DNA of 64,000 nucleotides from Caulobacter segnis ATCC 21756 (GTDB lineage: Bacteria; Pseudomonadota; Alphaproteobacteria; Caulobacterales; Caulobacteraceae). Location of the stretch: the NCBI RefSeq assembly GCF_000092285.1, contig NC_014100.1, forward strand, positions 992,001 through 1,056,000. The letters run 5' to 3'. A program made the position numbers and the translations under genes. Below, piece after piece: positions 52,274 to 61,497 of this stretch (position 1 is its first letter; every line of letters starts with the position of its first letter). A model generated the notes under the pieces. The model did not search any database. It saw nothing but the letters and a program-made list of their open reading frames with translations, and was not told where the DNA came from.

Positions 52274-53485
52274 TCACCAATCGTGCATCGAGCCGTCCAG
52301 GCGGCGGGCGACCGGCAGGTAGGCGCGCTTGTACGGATACTTGGCGGCCAAGTCTTCGTCGATGTCGACGCCCAGGCCCGGGGCCTCGCCCGGGTGCAGC
52401 ATGCCGTCCGAGAAGGTGTAGGCGTGCGGGAACACCGCGTCGGTCTCGGGCGTGTGGCGCATGTACTCCTGGACGCCGAAGTTCGGGATCGACAGGTCGA
52501 AGTGCAGGGCCGCGCCCATGCAGACGGGCGAGAGGTCCGTGGCGCCGTGGCAGCCGGTGCGCACGTGGTGCAGGTCGGCGAAGCTGGCCAGCTTCTTCAG
52601 GTGGGTGATCCCGCCGGCGTGCACGGCCGTGGCGCGGATGTAGTCGATCAGCTGCTCTTCGATCAGCTGCTTGCAGTCCCAGATCGAGTTGAAGATCTCG
52701 CCCACGGCCAGCGGCGTCGTGGTGTGCTGGCGGATGATCCGGAAGCTGGCCTGGTTCTCGGCGGGGGTGGCGTCCTCCATCCAGAACAGGCGGTAGGGCT
52801 CCAGATCCTTGCCCAGGCGCCCGGCCTCGATCGGGGTGAGCCGGTGGTGGACGTCGTGCAGAAGGTGGAGGTCATCGCCCAGCCGTACGCGCGCGGCCTC
52901 GAACAGGGCGGGGGTGCTGCGCAGATAGCGCTCGGTCGACCAGATGGTCTCCTTGGGCAGGTCGCTGTCGGCCGGCTCGTAGAACATCTTGTCCTTGGAG
53001 ACGCCGTAGGTGCCGCTCATGCCGGGCACGCCGGTCTGCAGGCGGATGGCCTTGTAGCCCTGCTCGGCGTAGTGGGCGGCGTTGTCGAGGGTCTCCTCGA
53101 TCGTCTCGCCGTTGGCGTGGCCGTAGACCATGACCCCCGAGCGGCAGGCGCCGCCCAGCAGCTGGTAGACCGGCAGGCCGGCGATCTTGCCCTTGATGTC
53201 CCACAGCGCCATGTCGACCGCGGCGATGGCGGCCATGGTCACCGGGCCCCGACGCCAGTAGGCGCCGCGATACAGGTACTGCCAGATGTCCTCGATCTGG
53301 TGGGCGTCGCGACCGATCAGGCAAGGGATGACGTGCTGCGAAAGATAGGCCTCGACCGCCAGCTCGCGGCCGTTCAGCGTGGCGTCGCCGATGCCGTACA
53401 CGCCGTCGCTGGTCATGATCTTCAGCGTGACGAAGTTGCGCCCCGGGCAGGTGACGATGGTCTTGGCGGCGATGATCTTGGGCAT
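52274..53485 (-). CDS. manD: D-mannonate dehydratase (ManD, enolase superfamily)
   Basis: 403 aa from ATG 53485. It dehydrates D-mannonate to 2-keto-3-deoxygluconate in glucuronate catabolism. Enolase-superfamily features: metal ligands in [12 protein letters not shown] (Asp), [12 protein letters not shown] (Glu) and [12 protein letters not shown] (Glu); acid-base residues in [13 protein letters not shown] and [11 protein letters not shown]. The length and the [20 protein letters not shown] end match ManD closely. It faces aguA across a promoter with several palindromes, and the GntR gene lies downstream. Confidence 0.92.
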   Translation of the reverse strand: MPKIIAAKTIVTCPGRNFVTLKIMTSDGVYGIGDATLNGRELAVEAYLSQHVIPCLIGRDAHQIEDIWQYLYRGAYWRRGPVTMAAIAAVDMALWDIKGKIAGLPVYQLLGGACRSGVMVYGHANGETIEETLDNAAHYAEQGYKAIRLQTGVPGMSGTYGVSKDKMFYEPADSDLPKETIWSTERYLRSTPALFEAARVRLGDDLHLLHDVHHRLTPIEAGRLGKDLEPYRLFWMEDATPAENQASFRIIRQHTTTPLAVGEIFNSIWDCKQLIEEQLIDYIRATAVHAGGITHLKKLASFADLHHVRTGCHGATDLSPVCMGAALHFDLSIPNFGVQEYMRHTPETDAVFPHAYTFSDGMLHPGEAPGLGVDIDEDLAAKYPYKRAYLPVARRLDGSMHDW

Positions 53486-53592
53486 GAGGCGCTTCGACTG
53501 GGCCGCTCGGGCCGTGAGTGGGTGGTCGAAAGCACGGGACGCCAGGCGCACAAGCCGCGCCAGCTATCCAAGACTTCCTCCCTGGCTTATCG

Positions 53593-53634
53593 ATGTACCG
53601 GTACCATAAAGGTTGTCAACCCAGTGGTCTGACC
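53593..53634. promoter_or_regulatory. Cluster of three palindromes between manD and aguA
   Basis: ATGTACCGGTACCAT (53593-53607, core GTACCGGTAC perfect), GGTTG-T-CAACC (53611-53621, perfect) and GGTC-T-GACC (53626-53634, perfect; TGGTCTGACCT). Centres are about 16.5 and 14 bases apart. The TGGT-n-ACC spacing resembles FadR/UxuR-type sites. They sit in the divergent promoter of the manD and aguA genes, so the adjacent GntR protein is the likely ligand. Confidence 0.6.
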
Positions 53635-53728
53635 TCTAAGACTACAAGACCGGACCTCCGAAGACGCTTGAGTTGTCGCGTCTTTCCGGGTTCGGAAGGT
53701 CATAAGAGCCGGGATTAGGGTAGGAAAC

Positions 53729-55876
53729 ATGATGCGTTTGAGGGCTTTCGCGGCTGCTTTGCTGTTGCTCGCCGCTCCGGCCGCGCGCGCCGAGGACGGT
53801 TATGACCTGTGGCTGCGCTACAAGCCGGTCGAGGCCTCGGCCAAGGGCGCTTACGCCGCCCGCGCCGCCGCCATCGCCCCGGCCAGTGATACGCCCACGA
53901 TGAAGGTCGCCCGCGCCGAGCTGGAGCGAGGCCTGACGGGCCTCGTCGGCAAGCCGGCGTCCGCCGCCGCCGGGACGCGCGACGGCGTGATCCTGCTGGG
54001 CGCGGCCTCCGATCCGGCCGTGGCCAAGCTGAACCTGCCGCTTAAAAGCCTGGGCGAGGACGGCTATCTGATCCGCACGCTGCCGGTGAACGGCAAGGCG
54101 ACCACGGTGATCGCCGCCAACCGAGACATCGGCGTGCTGTACGGCGTGTTCCGCTATCTGGAGCTGATCCAGACCCGCCAGCCCGTCGCCAGCCTGGATC
54201 TCGCCAGCGCGCCCAAGGTCAAGCTGCGGATGCTGAACCACTGGGACAACCTGAACCGCACGGTCGAGCGCGGCTATTCGGGCCAGTCGATCTTCGACTG
54301 GTGGAAGCTGCCGGATCACGTCGATCCGCGCATGGTCGACTACGCCCGCGCCAACGCCTCGCTGGGCATCAACGGCGCGGTGCTGAACAACGTCAACGCC
54401 AAGGCTGACAGCCTGACCGCGCCCTTCATCGACAAGGCCGCGGCGCTGGCCGACACCTTCCGCCCCTACGGCATCAAGGTCTATCTGTCGGCCCGCTTCT
54501 CGGCCCCGATCGAGATCGGCGGCCTGAAGACCGCCGACCCGCTGGACCCGGCCGTCCGCGCCTTCTGGAAGGCCAAGGCCGACGAGATCTACAAGGAGAT
54601 CCCCGACTTCGGCGGCTTCCTGGTCAAGGCCAATTCCGAGGGCCAGCCCGGCCCGCAGGACTACGGCCGCACCCATGTCGACGGCGCGAACATGCTGGCG
54701 CAGGCCGTGGGCCCGCACGGCGGCGTCGTGATCTGGCGCGCCTTCGTCTACTCGCACGAGCAGCCGGACGACCGCGCCAAGCAGGGCTACACCGAGTTCA
54801 AGGCGTTCGACGGCCAGTTCGCCGACAACGTGGTCATCCAGGTCAAGAACGGCGCGATCGACTTCCAGCCGCGCGAGCCCTTCCACCCGCTGTTCGGGGC
54901 CATGCCCAAGAGCAACATCGGCATGGAGTTCCAGATCACCAAGGAATACCTCGGCTTCGCGACCCACCTCGTCTATCTGGGCCCGCTGTTCGAGGAGACC
55001 CTCAAGGCCGACACCATGGTCAAGGGCAAGGGCTCCACCGTGGCCAAGGTGGTCGATGGCCAGCTGGACGGCCGCAAGCTGACGGTGATGGCGGGCGTGG
55101 CCAACATCGGCTCCGACCGCAACTGGAGCGGCTCGCAGTTCGACCAGGCCAACTGGTACGTCTTCGGGCGCCTGGCGTGGGATCCGGAGGCCGACACCCG
55201 CGCCATCGCCCGCGACTGGGCCAAGATGACCTTCACCAACGACGAGCGCTTCGTGAAGCCCGCCGTGGACATGATGATGGGCTCGCGCGAGGCGGCGGTG
55301 GACTACATGACCCCGCTGGGCCTGCACCACCAGATGGGCGAGGGGCACCACTACGGCCCCGGTCCCTGGGTGTCGGGCGGTCCGCGCGCCGACTGGACCA
55401 GCGTCTACTACGCCAAGGCCGGCCCCGACGGCATCGGCTTCGACCGCACGCCGACGGGCAGCGACGCCACCAGCCAGTACGCGCCGCCCGTGGGCGCCTG
55501 CTTCGCCGACCTCAAGTGCGTCGACGAGAAGGACCTGCTGTGGTTCCACCACCTGCCCTGGGACTATCGCCTGAACTCCGGCGACACCCTGTGGGACGGC
55601 ATGGTCAAGCACTACTCGCGCGGCGTCTCGTACGTGGACGGCATGAACCGCACCTGGGCCAGCCTGGCGCCGTATGTCGACGCCCCGCGCCACGCCGAAG
55701 TCGCCGACTTCCTGAAGATCCAGCGCAACGAGGCCCAGTGGTGGCGCGACGCCTCGATCGCCTGGTTCCAGACCTTCTCCAAGCGCCCGCTGCCGGCGGG
55801 GGAGAAGCCGCCCGAGAAGTCGCTGGAGTACTACCAGGGCCTCAAGTTCCGTTTCGCGCCGGGGAACGGACTGTAG
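53729..55876 (+). CDS. aguA: Alpha-glucuronidase, GH67
   Basis: 715 aa with a signal peptide (AAPAARAEDGYDL). GH67 enzymes release (4-O-methyl-)glucuronic acid from the ends of xylo-oligosaccharides. Catalytic regions: FLVKANSEGQPGPQDYGR (acid Glu, about residue 305), QVKNGAIDFQPREPFHPL (Asp and Glu, about 375-385), and MGLHHQ-like GLHHQMGEGHHYGPGPW. It probably acts in the periplasm on imported products. The divergent mannonate dehydratase supplies the downstream glucuronate branch. Confidence 0.95.
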   Translation: MMRLRAFAAALLLLAAPAARAEDGYDLWLRYKPVEASAKGAYAARAAAIAPASDTPTMKVARAELERGLTGLVGKPASAAAGTRDGVILLGAASDPAVAKLNLPLKSLGEDGYLIRTLPVNGKATTVIAANRDIGVLYGVFRYLELIQTRQPVASLDLASAPKVKLRMLNHWDNLNRTVERGYSGQSIFDWWKLPDHVDPRMVDYARANASLGINGAVLNNVNAKADSLTAPFIDKAAALADTFRPYGIKVYLSARFSAPIEIGGLKTADPLDPAVRAFWKAKADEIYKEIPDFGGFLVKANSEGQPGPQDYGRTHVDGANMLAQAVGPHGGVVIWRAFVYSHEQPDDRAKQGYTEFKAFDGQFADNVVIQVKNGAIDFQPREPFHPLFGAMPKSNIGMEFQITKEYLGFATHLVYLGPLFEETLKADTMVKGKGSTVAKVVDGQLDGRKLTVMAGVANIGSDRNWSGSQFDQANWYVFGRLAWDPEADTRAIARDWAKMTFTNDERFVKPAVDMMMGSREAAVDYMTPLGLHHQMGEGHHYGPGPWVSGGPRADWTSVYYAKAGPDGIGFDRTPTGSDATSQYAPPVGACFADLKCVDEKDLLWFHHLPWDYRLNSGDTLWDGMVKHYSRGVSYVDGMNRTWASLAPYVDAPRHAEVADFLKIQRNEAQWWRDASIAWFQTFSKRPLPAGEKPPEKSLEYYQGLKFRFAPGNGL

Positions 55877-55894
55877 GGGCTGCTAATAAACCAC

Positions 55895-56009
55895 CGTCAT
55901 CCCGCGCTTTAATGCGCGGGACCCATGGTTCAGCTCGCAAGTGCGCTGATGGGTTTTCGCTGCCCGTGCGGCGGATAAATGGGTCCCGCGCATAAAGCGC
56001 GGGATGACG
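55895..56009. repeat. Family C palindromic repeat, copy 2
   Basis: Arms CGTCATCCCGCGCTTTAATGC and GCATAAAGCGCGGGATGACG, same as 3033-3146 with one extra A. Between aguA and the M20 gene. Confidence 0.9.
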
Positions 56010-56074
56010 ATAAGGGTGGCGGATCAGCGTCCGCCATGCGTCATCTTAAGCGACGCCATTCGCTTGAGAGTCCC

Positions 56075-57391
56075 ATGAAGCCCCTGTTCGCCGCCGCCGC
56101 TCTGGCGCTCGTCCTCACCGCCTCCGCCCAGGCCGCGCCGCTGAACGCGCCGGCGACGCTGAAGGTCATCGACGCCCAGCTCGACCGCGACTATCCGGCG
56201 CTGGAGGCGGTCTACAAGACGATCCACGCCCATCCCGAGCTGGCCTTCCAGGAGGTCCAGACCGCCAAGACCCTGGCGACCGAGATGCGGGCCCTGGGCT
56301 TCACCGTCACCGAGGGCGTCGGCAAGACCGGCGTCGTGGCGATCCTCAAGAACGGGGAGGGCCCCAAGGTGCTGATCCGCACCGAGATGGACGGCCTGCC
56401 CATGGAGGAGAAGTCGGGCCTGCCCTACGCCAGCCGGGCGACCGCGATCTGGCGCGACGGCCAGACCTTCGTCGCCCATTCCTGCGGCCACGACATCCAC
56501 ATGGCCGCCTGGCTGGGGACCGCCCGCCAGATGGTCGCCATGAAGTCCAAGTGGAAGGGCACGCTGGTCTTCGTCGCCCAACCCGCCGAGGAGGTCATCG
56601 GCGGCGCCAAGGCGATGCTGGCCGACGGCCTGTGGGACAAGATCGGCGGCAAGCCCGACTATGGCTTCGCCCTGCATGTCGGCCCAGGCGTGGCCGGCGA
56701 GATCTCCTACAAGGCCGGCGTGATCAGCTCGACCTCGGACGGGCTCGACATCACCTTCAACGGCCGCGGCGGCCACGGCTCGATGCCCTCGACGACGATC
56801 GATCCGGTGATGATGGCCGCCCGCTTCACCGTCGACGTCCAGAGCGTGATCAGCCGCGAGAAGGACCCCGCGGCCTTCGGCGTCGTCACCATCGGCTCGA
56901 TCCAGGCGGGCAGCGCGGGCAACATCATCCCCGACATCGCCCGGGTGCGCGGCACGATCCGCACCCAGGACGACGCGGTGCGCGAGAAGATCCTCGACGG
57001 GGTCAAGCGCACGGCCAAGGCGGTGGTCGACATGGCCGGCGCGCCGCCGGCCGACGTCAAGCTGAACCCGGGCGGCAAGATGGTGGTCAACGACCAGACC
57101 CTGACCGAGCGGACGGCGGCGGTGTTCAAGGCCGCCTTCGGCGCTCGCGCGGTGGCCCAGACCACCCCTGGCTCGGCGTCGGAGGACTATTCGGAGTTCG
57201 TCATCGCCGGGGTGCCGTCGCTGTACTTTGGTATTGGGGGTTTTGATCGCGCCACGATCGAGAAGGCCAAGGCCGAGGGCAAGACGCCGCCCAGCAACCA
57301 CTCGCCCTACTTCGCCCCCACGCCCGAGCCCAGCATCCGCACCGGCGTCGAGGCCATGACCCTGGCCGTGCTGTCGGTGACGGCGAAGTAG
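56075..57391 (+). CDS. Secreted M20-family amidohydrolase
   Basis: 438 aa from ATG 56075. Signal peptide LVLTASAQAAP. M20 metal sites: AHPELAFQEVQTAKTL, IRTEMDGLPMEEKSG, HSCGHDIHMAAWLGTAR and FVAQPAEEVIGGAKAM; a dimerisation domain with HGSMPSTTIDPV follows; ligand SNHSPYFAPTPEPS ends the core. It belongs to the IAA-amino-acid/hippurate-type amidohydrolases. Why it lies between the alpha-glucuronidase and xylanase genes is unclear; removing acyl or ferulate-amide groups is only a guess. Confidence 0.9.
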   Translation: MKPLFAAAALALVLTASAQAAPLNAPATLKVIDAQLDRDYPALEAVYKTIHAHPELAFQEVQTAKTLATEMRALGFTVTEGVGKTGVVAILKNGEGPKVLIRTEMDGLPMEEKSGLPYASRATAIWRDGQTFVAHSCGHDIHMAAWLGTARQMVAMKSKWKGTLVFVAQPAEEVIGGAKAMLADGLWDKIGGKPDYGFALHVGPGVAGEISYKAGVISSTSDGLDITFNGRGGHGSMPSTTIDPVMMAARFTVDVQSVISREKDPAAFGVVTIGSIQAGSAGNIIPDIARVRGTIRTQDDAVREKILDGVKRTAKAVVDMAGAPPADVKLNPGGKMVVNDQTLTERTAAVFKAAFGARAVAQTTPGSASEDYSEFVIAGVPSLYFGIGGFDRATIEKAKAEGKTPPSNHSPYFAPTPEPSIRTGVEAMTLAVLSVTAK

Positions 57392-57424
57392 GGGCGAGCA
57401 GTCGAACGCTAGACAAAAACCCTC

Positions 57425-57526
57425 GTCACCCCGGAAGCCTCGCAGAGGCTATCCGGGACCCAGGGGCATGCGGCAGTGCGGTGGCTCCTGGGTCCCGGCT
57501 CTTCGCTGCGCTACGGCCGGGAAGAC
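57425..57526. repeat. Family B palindromic repeat, copy 4 (degenerate)
   Basis: Ends GTCACCCCGGAAG and GGCCGGGAAGAC, each with a substitution compared with other copies, but the inner CCGGGACCCAGGGG / TCCTGGGTCCCGG pair is kept. Between the M20 and GH10 genes. Confidence 0.85.
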
Positions 57527-57606
57527 GAGCAGATGTTAGCGTAGGCTGCATGACCCCCTCTAATGGGTTGACCCCGCCGCCGGCCTAGGGTGATCTGCCG
57601 TCAAAA

Positions 57607-57620
57607 TGGTAGCGGTAACG
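57607..57620. promoter_or_regulatory. Xylose-motif-like operator upstream of the xylanase gene
   Basis: TGGTAGCGGTAACG lies 25 bases upstream of ATG 57646 and matches the reverse of the site at 45205-45218 (TGGTAGCGGTCACA) at 12 of 14 positions. A related half-site TGTTAGCG lies at 57534-57541. The pattern fits a LacI-type repressor of xylose genes; no such repressor gene is in this window. Confidence 0.6.
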
Positions 57621-57645
57621 AGCTGCCGATAAGCGGGAGGGGCCC

Positions 57646-58797
57646 ATGGCTTCCAACATCATCGACCCCACGCGGCGACAGGCCTTGGGTCTCGCCGCCG
57701 GCGCCGCCGCCGGCCTGATCGCGCCCCGGGCCTTCGCCGACGAGACTCCGCTCCGCGATCTGGCCCAGGCCAAAGGGCTCTATTTCGGCTCGGCGGTTCC
57801 GGCCGGACCGCCTGGCGCGACGCAGGGTCCGTTCGAGGACGCCCGCTACCGCGCCATCCTGGCCCGCGAGTGCGGCGTGCTGGTCCCCGAGAACGAACTG
57901 AAGTGGTACGTGGTCCGCCTGGCCGGGCCGGAGGCCTTCGACTTCAGCCGCGCCGACCGCATCGCCGCCTTCGCCAAGGAGAACGGCCAGGCCCTGCGCG
58001 GCCACACCCTGCTGTGGCACCACCCGCAATGGTTCCCGGCCTGGACCAAGACCTACGACTTCGGCGTCAAGCCCGCCCAGGCGGCCGCCAAGATGGTCAC
58101 CGAGCACATCCAGGCCCTGTGCCAGCGCTATCCGCAGATGATCTCGTGGGACGTGGTCAACGAGACGGTCGACCCCAAGGACGGCTCGATCCGCTCGACC
58201 TTCCTGTCCGACGCCATGGGCAAGGAGGAGGTGCTGGACCTGTCGTTCCACGTCGCCCGCCAGGCCGCGCCCAAGGCCCGCCTCGTCTACAACGACTACA
58301 TGAGCCAGGAGGTCGGCAACGAGAAGCATCGCTACGGCGTGCTCAAGCTGCTGGAAGGCTTCAGGAAGCGTGGGACGCCCGTCGACGCCCTGGGCATCCA
58401 GAGCCACATCGGCGCGGAGAACGCCGACACCTTCACCGGCTTCGGCAAGCCGCAGGAGAAGGAGTGGACGGCGTTCCTGAACGACGTCACCGGCATGGGC
58501 TATGACCTGCTGGTCACCGAGTTCGACGTCCACGACAAGGGCCTGCCGGCCGAGTTCGCGCCGCGCGACGCGGCGGTGGCGGCCTACGCCAAGGCCTTCC
58601 TCGATCAGGTGCTCAGCTACCGCCAGACCAAGGAGGTCCTGGCCTGGGGCATGATCGACAAGTACTCGTGGCTGCAAGGCCAATGGCTGCGCGAGGACAA
58701 GAAACCCAAGCGCCCGACCCTCTACGACGACGACTACAAGCCCAAGCCCCTGCGCGAGGCCGTGGCCGCCGCGCTGCGGGCCGCGCCGGCGCGGTAG
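57646..58797 (+). CDS. Endo-1,4-beta-xylanase, GH10, Tat-like leader
   Basis: 383 aa. The N-terminus DPTRRQALGLAAGAAAGLIA is a twin-arginine leader. GH10 features in order: ENELKWYVVRL, FAKENGQALRGHTLLWHH, SWDVVNETVD (acid-base Glu near residue 172), RLVYNDYM, DALGIQSHI and LLVTEFDVHD (nucleophile Glu near residue 292), then WGMIDKYSW. GGGAGGGG precedes ATG 57646. It should cut xylan internally. The upstream operator is shared with the TonB receptor gene, and GH43 lies downstream. Confidence 0.95.
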   Translation: MASNIIDPTRRQALGLAAGAAAGLIAPRAFADETPLRDLAQAKGLYFGSAVPAGPPGATQGPFEDARYRAILARECGVLVPENELKWYVVRLAGPEAFDFSRADRIAAFAKENGQALRGHTLLWHHPQWFPAWTKTYDFGVKPAQAAAKMVTEHIQALCQRYPQMISWDVVNETVDPKDGSIRSTFLSDAMGKEEVLDLSFHVARQAAPKARLVYNDYMSQEVGNEKHRYGVLKLLEGFRKRGTPVDALGIQSHIGAENADTFTGFGKPQEKEWTAFLNDVTGMGYDLLVTEFDVHDKGLPAEFAPRDAAVAAYAKAFLDQVLSYRQTKEVLAWGMIDKYSWLQGQWLREDKKPKRPTLYDDDYKPKPLREAVAAALRAAPAR

Positions 58798-58806
58798 GGT
58801 TTAGCA

Positions 58807-58943
58807 GCGCCCCCTCCGTCGCGGTGCGGATACGCACCGCGCCACCTCCCCCGCGTCGCGGGTGAGGAGGAGGGCGCATCATCCTCCCTCGCGCAGCGGG
58901 GGAGGTGGATCGCCGCCACCGGGCGGCGAGACGGAGGGGGCGC
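58807..58943. repeat. Family A palindromic repeat, copy 7
   Basis: Full outer arms and inner CCACCTCCCCCGC blocks, with an inner GCGGTGCGGATACGCACCGC hairpin. It fills the gap between the GH10 and GH43 genes and ends 26 bases before the GH43 start. Confidence 0.9.
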
Positions 58944-58969
58944 TCAAAAGCCCCGAAGGGAGTAGACGA

Positions 58970-60655
58970 ATGATCCGAACGGCAATGACCCTGGCCCTGC
59001 TGGCCGCCCCCGCGCTGGCGCCGATGACGGCTCAAGCCGCGCCCAACACCGCCGCCTTCAGCAACTTCGTCTATCAGGGCAGCGACCCGTCCGACGCGAT
59101 CAAGGCGGGCCCGGGCCAGTACCGCAATCCGGTCGTCCAAGGCTTCTATCCCGACCCCAGCGTCACGCGGGTGGGAGGTGACTATTACCTGGTCAACTCG
59201 ACCTTCACCTGGTTCCCCGGCCTGCCGATCCACCATTCCACCGACCTGGTGAACTGGACCCAGATCGGCAACGCCATCGACCGGCCGGGCATGCTGGACT
59301 TCAAGCGCCTGGGCCTGTCGCGGGCGGTGTTCGCGCCGGCCATCACCCACCACGACGGCCTGTTCTACATCCTCAACACCTGCGTCGACTGCGGCGGCAA
59401 CTTCCTGATCACCGCCAAGGACCCGAAGGGGCCGTGGTCGGATCCGGTGTGGCTGCCGCAGGTGGGCGGCATCGACGCCTCGCTGTTCTTCGACGACGAC
59501 GGCCGGGGCTGGATCGTCAACAACGAGGAGCCGCCGGGACCGGCGGAATACCAGGGCCACCGCGCCATCTGGATCCAGGAATACGACCCCAAGACCCAGA
59601 AGACGATCGGCCCGCGCACGGTGCTGCTGGACAAGGGCGTCAACCCGGCCGCCAAGCCGATCTGGCCCGAGGGGCCGCACATCCTGAAGAAGGACGGCTG
59701 GTACTATCTGACCGCCGCCGAGGGCGGCACGGCCGAGGGCCACAGTCAGGTGGCCTTGCGTTCCAAGGCCGTCACCGGTCCCTACGTGCCCTATGAGCAC
59801 AACCCGATCCTGACCCAGCGCGGCCTGCCCAAGGACCGGCCGCTGCCGATCACCTCGGCCGGCCACGCCGACATCGTCGACACGCCCGACGGCAAGTGGT
59901 GGGCGACCTTCCTGGCCGTGCGGCCCTACGGTAACGACCTCTACAACACCGGCCGCGAGACCTTCCTGCTGCCGGTCGAGTGGAAGGACGGCTGGCCGGT
60001 GATCCTGGAGAACGGCAAGACCATCCCCTACGTCGCCGACGCGCCGAAGTTGCCCAAAACCCCGGCCCCGCCGACCTCGGGTCCGTTCAAGGCCGCCGAG
60101 AGCTTCGCGGGCCCCGAACTGCCCCCGGGCTGGATGACCATGCGCATCCCGACGTCGCGCTGGTGGTCGGTGAAGGGCGGGACGCTGAACCTGGAAGCCC
60201 GCAAGGACAAGCTGGGCGGCCAGGAGCAGCCCTCGATCTGGGCCCGCCGCCAGCAGCACATGAACGCCACCGCCTCGACCACCGTGCGCTTCACCCCCAA
60301 GGCCGACGGCGACAAGGCGGGCCTGGTGGCTCTGCAGTCCGACGACTTCTACTGGTTCGTGGGCCTGGTTCGCGACGGCGGCAAGACGCTGGTGCGGGTC
60401 GAGAAGCGGACCGGCAAGGGCGATCCGGTCGATGGCGTCGTGGTGGCCGAAAAGTCGGTTTCCCTCAAGAACGGCCAACCGCTGAACCTGAAGATCGACG
60501 TCAAGGCGGGAGCTCTGGACTTCGCCTACGGGACCGCGCCCGGGAAGTGGGAGACGCTGAAGGCCGGGGCTGATGGGACGTCCCTGAGCACCAAGGTCGC
60601 CGGCGGCTTCGTCGGGACCATGCTGGGGGTCTATGCCCACGGGGCGGAGCAGTAG
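58970..60655 (+). CDS. GH43-family beta-xylosidase/arabinofuranosidase
   Basis: 561 aa from ATG 58970, preceded by GGGAG. Signal peptide PMTAQAAP. The five-bladed beta-propeller starts with RNPVVQGFYPDPSVTRVGGD (base Asp), then STFTWFPGLPIHHSTDLVNW, VDCGGNFLITAKDPKGPWSD (family core), and PIWPEGPHILKKDGWYYL (acid Glu). The last 180 residues form a jelly-roll accessory domain as in GH43 beta-xylosidases. It finishes xylo-oligosaccharides made by the upstream xylanase. Confidence 0.92.
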   Translation: MIRTAMTLALLAAPALAPMTAQAAPNTAAFSNFVYQGSDPSDAIKAGPGQYRNPVVQGFYPDPSVTRVGGDYYLVNSTFTWFPGLPIHHSTDLVNWTQIGNAIDRPGMLDFKRLGLSRAVFAPAITHHDGLFYILNTCVDCGGNFLITAKDPKGPWSDPVWLPQVGGIDASLFFDDDGRGWIVNNEEPPGPAEYQGHRAIWIQEYDPKTQKTIGPRTVLLDKGVNPAAKPIWPEGPHILKKDGWYYLTAAEGGTAEGHSQVALRSKAVTGPYVPYEHNPILTQRGLPKDRPLPITSAGHADIVDTPDGKWWATFLAVRPYGNDLYNTGRETFLLPVEWKDGWPVILENGKTIPYVADAPKLPKTPAPPTSGPFKAAESFAGPELPPGWMTMRIPTSRWWSVKGGTLNLEARKDKLGGQEQPSIWARRQQHMNATASTTVRFTPKADGDKAGLVALQSDDFYWFVGLVRDGGKTLVRVEKRTGKGDPVDGVVVAEKSVSLKNGQPLNLKIDVKAGALDFAYGTAPGKWETLKAGADGTSLSTKVAGGFVGTMLGVYAHGAEQ

Positions 60656-60660
60656 GTAGA

Positions 60661-60794
60661 GCGCCCCCTCCGTCTCGCCGCGTATCCGCGGCGATCCACC
60701 TCCCCCGTTTGCACGGGGGAGGATGACTCTTCCTCCTCCCTCGCGAAGCGGGGGAGGTGGCGCGACGCCGAAGGCGGCGTGACGGAGGGGGCGC
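60661..60794. repeat. Family A palindromic repeat, copy 8
   Basis: Full outer arms; inner CCACCTCCCCCG blocks and CGTATCCGCGGCGATCC. It follows the GH43 gene and precedes the FKBP gene. Confidence 0.9.
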
Positions 60795-60883
60795 TTACGT
60801 CCTCCCCCAAATTTCGCCGCGAAGTTCGGGTGAACCCCCGCTAGGGTGTCGCTGATCGACACCGAGTCCCGAAAGATCCCTTG

Positions 60884-61402
60884 ATGCGCCTTCTCGCCCC
60901 CTTGGCCCTCGCCGCCGCGCTCGTCGCCCCCTTGGCCGCCGGCGCCGCCCACGCCCAGACCCCGCAGGTGTCGCCGCCGCCGCAGCTGAACGCCGGGCCC
61001 TCGGCCGCCGCCGTCGCCGGCAAGGCCTTCCTGGAGAAGAACGCCAAGGCCCCGGGCGTCGTCACCCTGCCGTCGGGCCTGCAGTACAAGGTCGTGACCA
61101 GCGGCCCCAAGACCGGTCCCTCGCCGAAGCTGGGCGACATCATCAAGGTCAACTACGAGGGCAAGCTGCTGAACGGGACCGTGTTCGACAGCAGCTTCGC
61201 GCGCGGCAAGGCGGCGATCATGCCCGCCGACGGCCTGATCCAGGGTTGGCTGGACGCCCTGCCGCTGATGCATGTGGGCGATGAGTGGACGCTCTACATC
61301 CCCGCCGAGCTCGGCTACGGCTCGCGCGACATGGGCGAGATTCCGCCCGACAGCGTGCTGATCTTCCGCCTGAAGCTGGAAGGCATGCTGGCGGTGGATT
61401 GA
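60884..61402 (+). CDS. FKBP-type peptidyl-prolyl isomerase, secreted
   Basis: 172 aa from ATG 60884; a TTG one codon earlier is also possible. Signal peptide ends near AAGAAHAQ. The FKBP domain fills residues 55-170: GDIIKVNYEGKLLNGTVFDS, then PADGLIQGWLDALPLMHVGD, YIPAELGYGSRDMGEIPPDS and VLIFRLKLEGM. It should speed folding of periplasmic proteins around proline. The histidine kinase gene follows 95 bases later on the same strand. Confidence 0.92.
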   Translation: MRLLAPLALAAALVAPLAAGAAHAQTPQVSPPPQLNAGPSAAAVAGKAFLEKNAKAPGVVTLPSGLQYKVVTSGPKTGPSPKLGDIIKVNYEGKLLNGTVFDSSFARGKAAIMPADGLIQGWLDALPLMHVGDEWTLYIPAELGYGSRDMGEIPPDSVLIFRLKLEGMLAVD

Positions 61403-61497
61403 TCAGGCTCTCCTGGCGAGAGACCGCGACGGACGGCGCCTGTGGCCAAAAGCCGCGTTTTACGCTTCGCTATCTCCGGCGACGTAGGGCGTGGGTG

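Noticed and set aside
53642-55693. 683-codon frame antisense to aguA
   Set aside because: Antisense shadow of GH67, which shows its catalytic motifs on the + strand.
58805-58945. CRISPR-like appearance of repeated blocks
   Set aside because: The blocks are palindromic pairs within one repeat, not evenly spaced identical repeats with unique spacers.
58613-61273. 886-codon frame antisense to GH43 and FKBP
   Set aside because: Runs across two real + strand genes and a repeat; no domain seen.
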